Part shown: piece after piece, positions 63,138-64,000 of the stretch
Layout: every line of letters starts with the position of its first letter
Numbering within the stretch: position 1 is the first letter of the stretch
Assembly (NCBI GenBank): GCA_965247375.1
Contig: CBDFHU010000025.1
Coordinates: forward strand, 61,922 to 125,921
Length of the DNA: 64,000 bases
Direction of reading: 5' to 3'
From: Arsenicibacter sp965247375
GTDB taxonomy: Bacteria; Bacteroidota; Bacteroidia; Cytophagales; Spirosomataceae
The notes under the pieces: generated by a model
Seen by the model: the letters and a program-made list of their open reading frames with translations, nothing else
Told to the model about the DNA's origin: nothing
Databases searched by the model: none
Program-made: the position numbers and the translations under genes

Positions 63138-64000
63138 TTAAACCGGAACCACTTTGGGTTGGTCTGTAAGGTAAACGAGCCGGCCTTCGACCTCATTATA
63201 ACCCATTTCGCGGTACAGATTCGTAAAGTAGCGCAGACTTTGGGCGTCCTGATCTTTCATAGTGGGCGCACTCTGGAATTGCACCAGCACCAGACTACCG
63301 TCGGGCCGGTGAACCACGCGGTGCGGTGCACTGTGTAACCGTTTGCGATTCAGGATACTGCGATCCGTATCAACGCGCAGGGCAGGGTCGAACAACGGGG
63401 CAAGATCGGGGTGGCTGACAATGGCTGTCAGCCGCTGCCGGATGTCATTGGACTCGGCGGTCCGGATAAGCCCCTCGCTGATCAACTGCCGTAAGATCGG
63501 ATCAATACCGGCCGCGCTTTTTAGCAAACTCAGTGCGGCTACTAACTTCCGGTCACGGTCGTGGGTCCGTTCAAACGTGCGGGTATCAAACAGCCGTTCG
63601 GCCTGCCGGCGTAGCTGCATATTCTGGGCCCGGTCGCCGCTCGTTACGGCTTCGATCCAGATAACTGACTCATCTTTAGTGACTTGCTTTTTAGGGAAAG
63701 CGTCCGGACAGGCCGATAAAATGTACGTAGACCGTCCTTCGGACCAGCTACAGCCGCAGGCTTTGGCTTCGTCGCTTAGCAAGAAGGCGTGTAGCCAGTA
63801 ACTGACCGACTTCTGAGCCTGTTGTTTACTAAAATCCTTTTGCTGGGCAATGATGTACAGCCGGTCGGTTGGCCGGGTAAAGGCCACATACAACAGGTTC
63901 ATGTTTTCCAGAAACACGCGGGTTGTTTCCTCTTCGTGTTGAGAACGAATGGATTGCGGTAGTTTTGCCAGGACCTCACTATGAAGCCGCGCCGGAGCGT
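63138..64000 (-). CDS. UvrD/AddA-type helicase C-terminal part, 5' end beyond the right edge
   Basis: 287 codons are visible and the frame stays open to the window edge. Helicase motif VI is clear (NLLYVAFTRPTDRLYI), followed by a linker and a C-terminal domain in the place where AddA-like proteins have a PD-(D/E)xK nuclease. The nuclease positions look degenerate: the stretch that normally holds a DxK (DYKTG-like) reads VLVQFQSA, and the Arg-Ile-Asp-Arg segment reads HRVVHRPDG. The protein may therefore be a helicase whose nuclease module only binds DNA. The start and the ATPase core lie outside the window. Confidence 0.85.
   Translation of the reverse strand, partial: APARLHSEVLAKLPQSIRSQHEEETTRVFLENMNLLYVAFTRPTDRLYIIAQQKDFSKQQAQKSVSYWLHAFLLSDEAKACGCSWSEGRSTYILSACPDAFPKKQVTKDESVIWIEAVTSGDRAQNMQLRRQAERLFDTRTFERTHDRDRKLVAALSLLKSAAGIDPILRQLISEGLIRTAESNDIRQRLTAIVSHPDLAPLFDPALRVDTDRSILNRKRLHSAPHRVVHRPDGSLVLVQFQSAPTMKDQDAQSLRYFTNLYREMGYNEVEGRLVYLTDQPKVVPV

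Overview
The window reads as chromosome from a Bacteroidota bacterium, most likely order Cytophagales near Spirosoma or its relatives. The grounds are a SusC/SusD pair, an Oar-type TonB receptor, a PafA-type alkaline phosphatase, an NtrY-like giant sensor kinase, no clear Shine-Dalgarno sequences, and moderate GC. The species assignment is inference from gene content. No rRNA, tRNA, CRISPR array, insertion sequence or prophage was recognised.

Positions 1-31,321 hold mostly housekeeping and envelope genes: mutS2 (cut by the left edge), an HMG-CoA-lyase-like enzyme, a frameshifted HesB/IscA gene, a 1260-residue sensor kinase, a free-standing NUMOD4/HNH endonuclease, a CoA-binding protein, fabH, purS, pssA, a compact methyltransferase/hydrolase operon, selD, a large TonB receptor, a phosphodiesterase, a patatin, a polyprenyl synthase, an M48 protease, pafA, an MscS channel, a small secreted protein, birA, rsfS and ftsH.

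Positions 29,900-60,037 form an accessory carbohydrate island around a GntR/FadR-type regulator (46,657-47,301). Leftward runs SusC/SusD, then a cytoplasmic set (creatininase family, RidA, hydroxyacyl-CoA-type dehydrogenase, enolase-superfamily dehydratase, EamA exporter/importer, DHDPS-family aldolase, SDR), then GH20, an unknown deacetylase-like protein and a GH109-like exported oxidoreductase. Rightward runs an exported set: a Gfo/Idh protein, a Tat-type DegT aminotransferase, a ceramidase-like hydrolase, a beta-propeller, a PVC-type dehydrogenase, a HiPIP, and a second Tat-type Gfo/Idh protein. These are followed by a FucP-family sugar transporter, nagA and nagB. The whole looks like a system for N-acetyl amino sugars in which part of the redox and possibly amino-group chemistry happens outside the cytoplasm before uptake. 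Candidate operator sites (core TGTTTACA) lie on both sides of the GntR gene.

Positions 60,306-64,000 carry an XRE regulator with a five-residue tandem repeat, two secreted or lipoprotein hypotheticals, and the end of a UvrD-type helicase cut by the right edge. A striking window-wide feature is a set of long intergenic palindromes built from short repeated words (GAAAGAGC, CCACATAG and others), several of which abut or enter stop codons. Two families recur with identical or compensatory arms.
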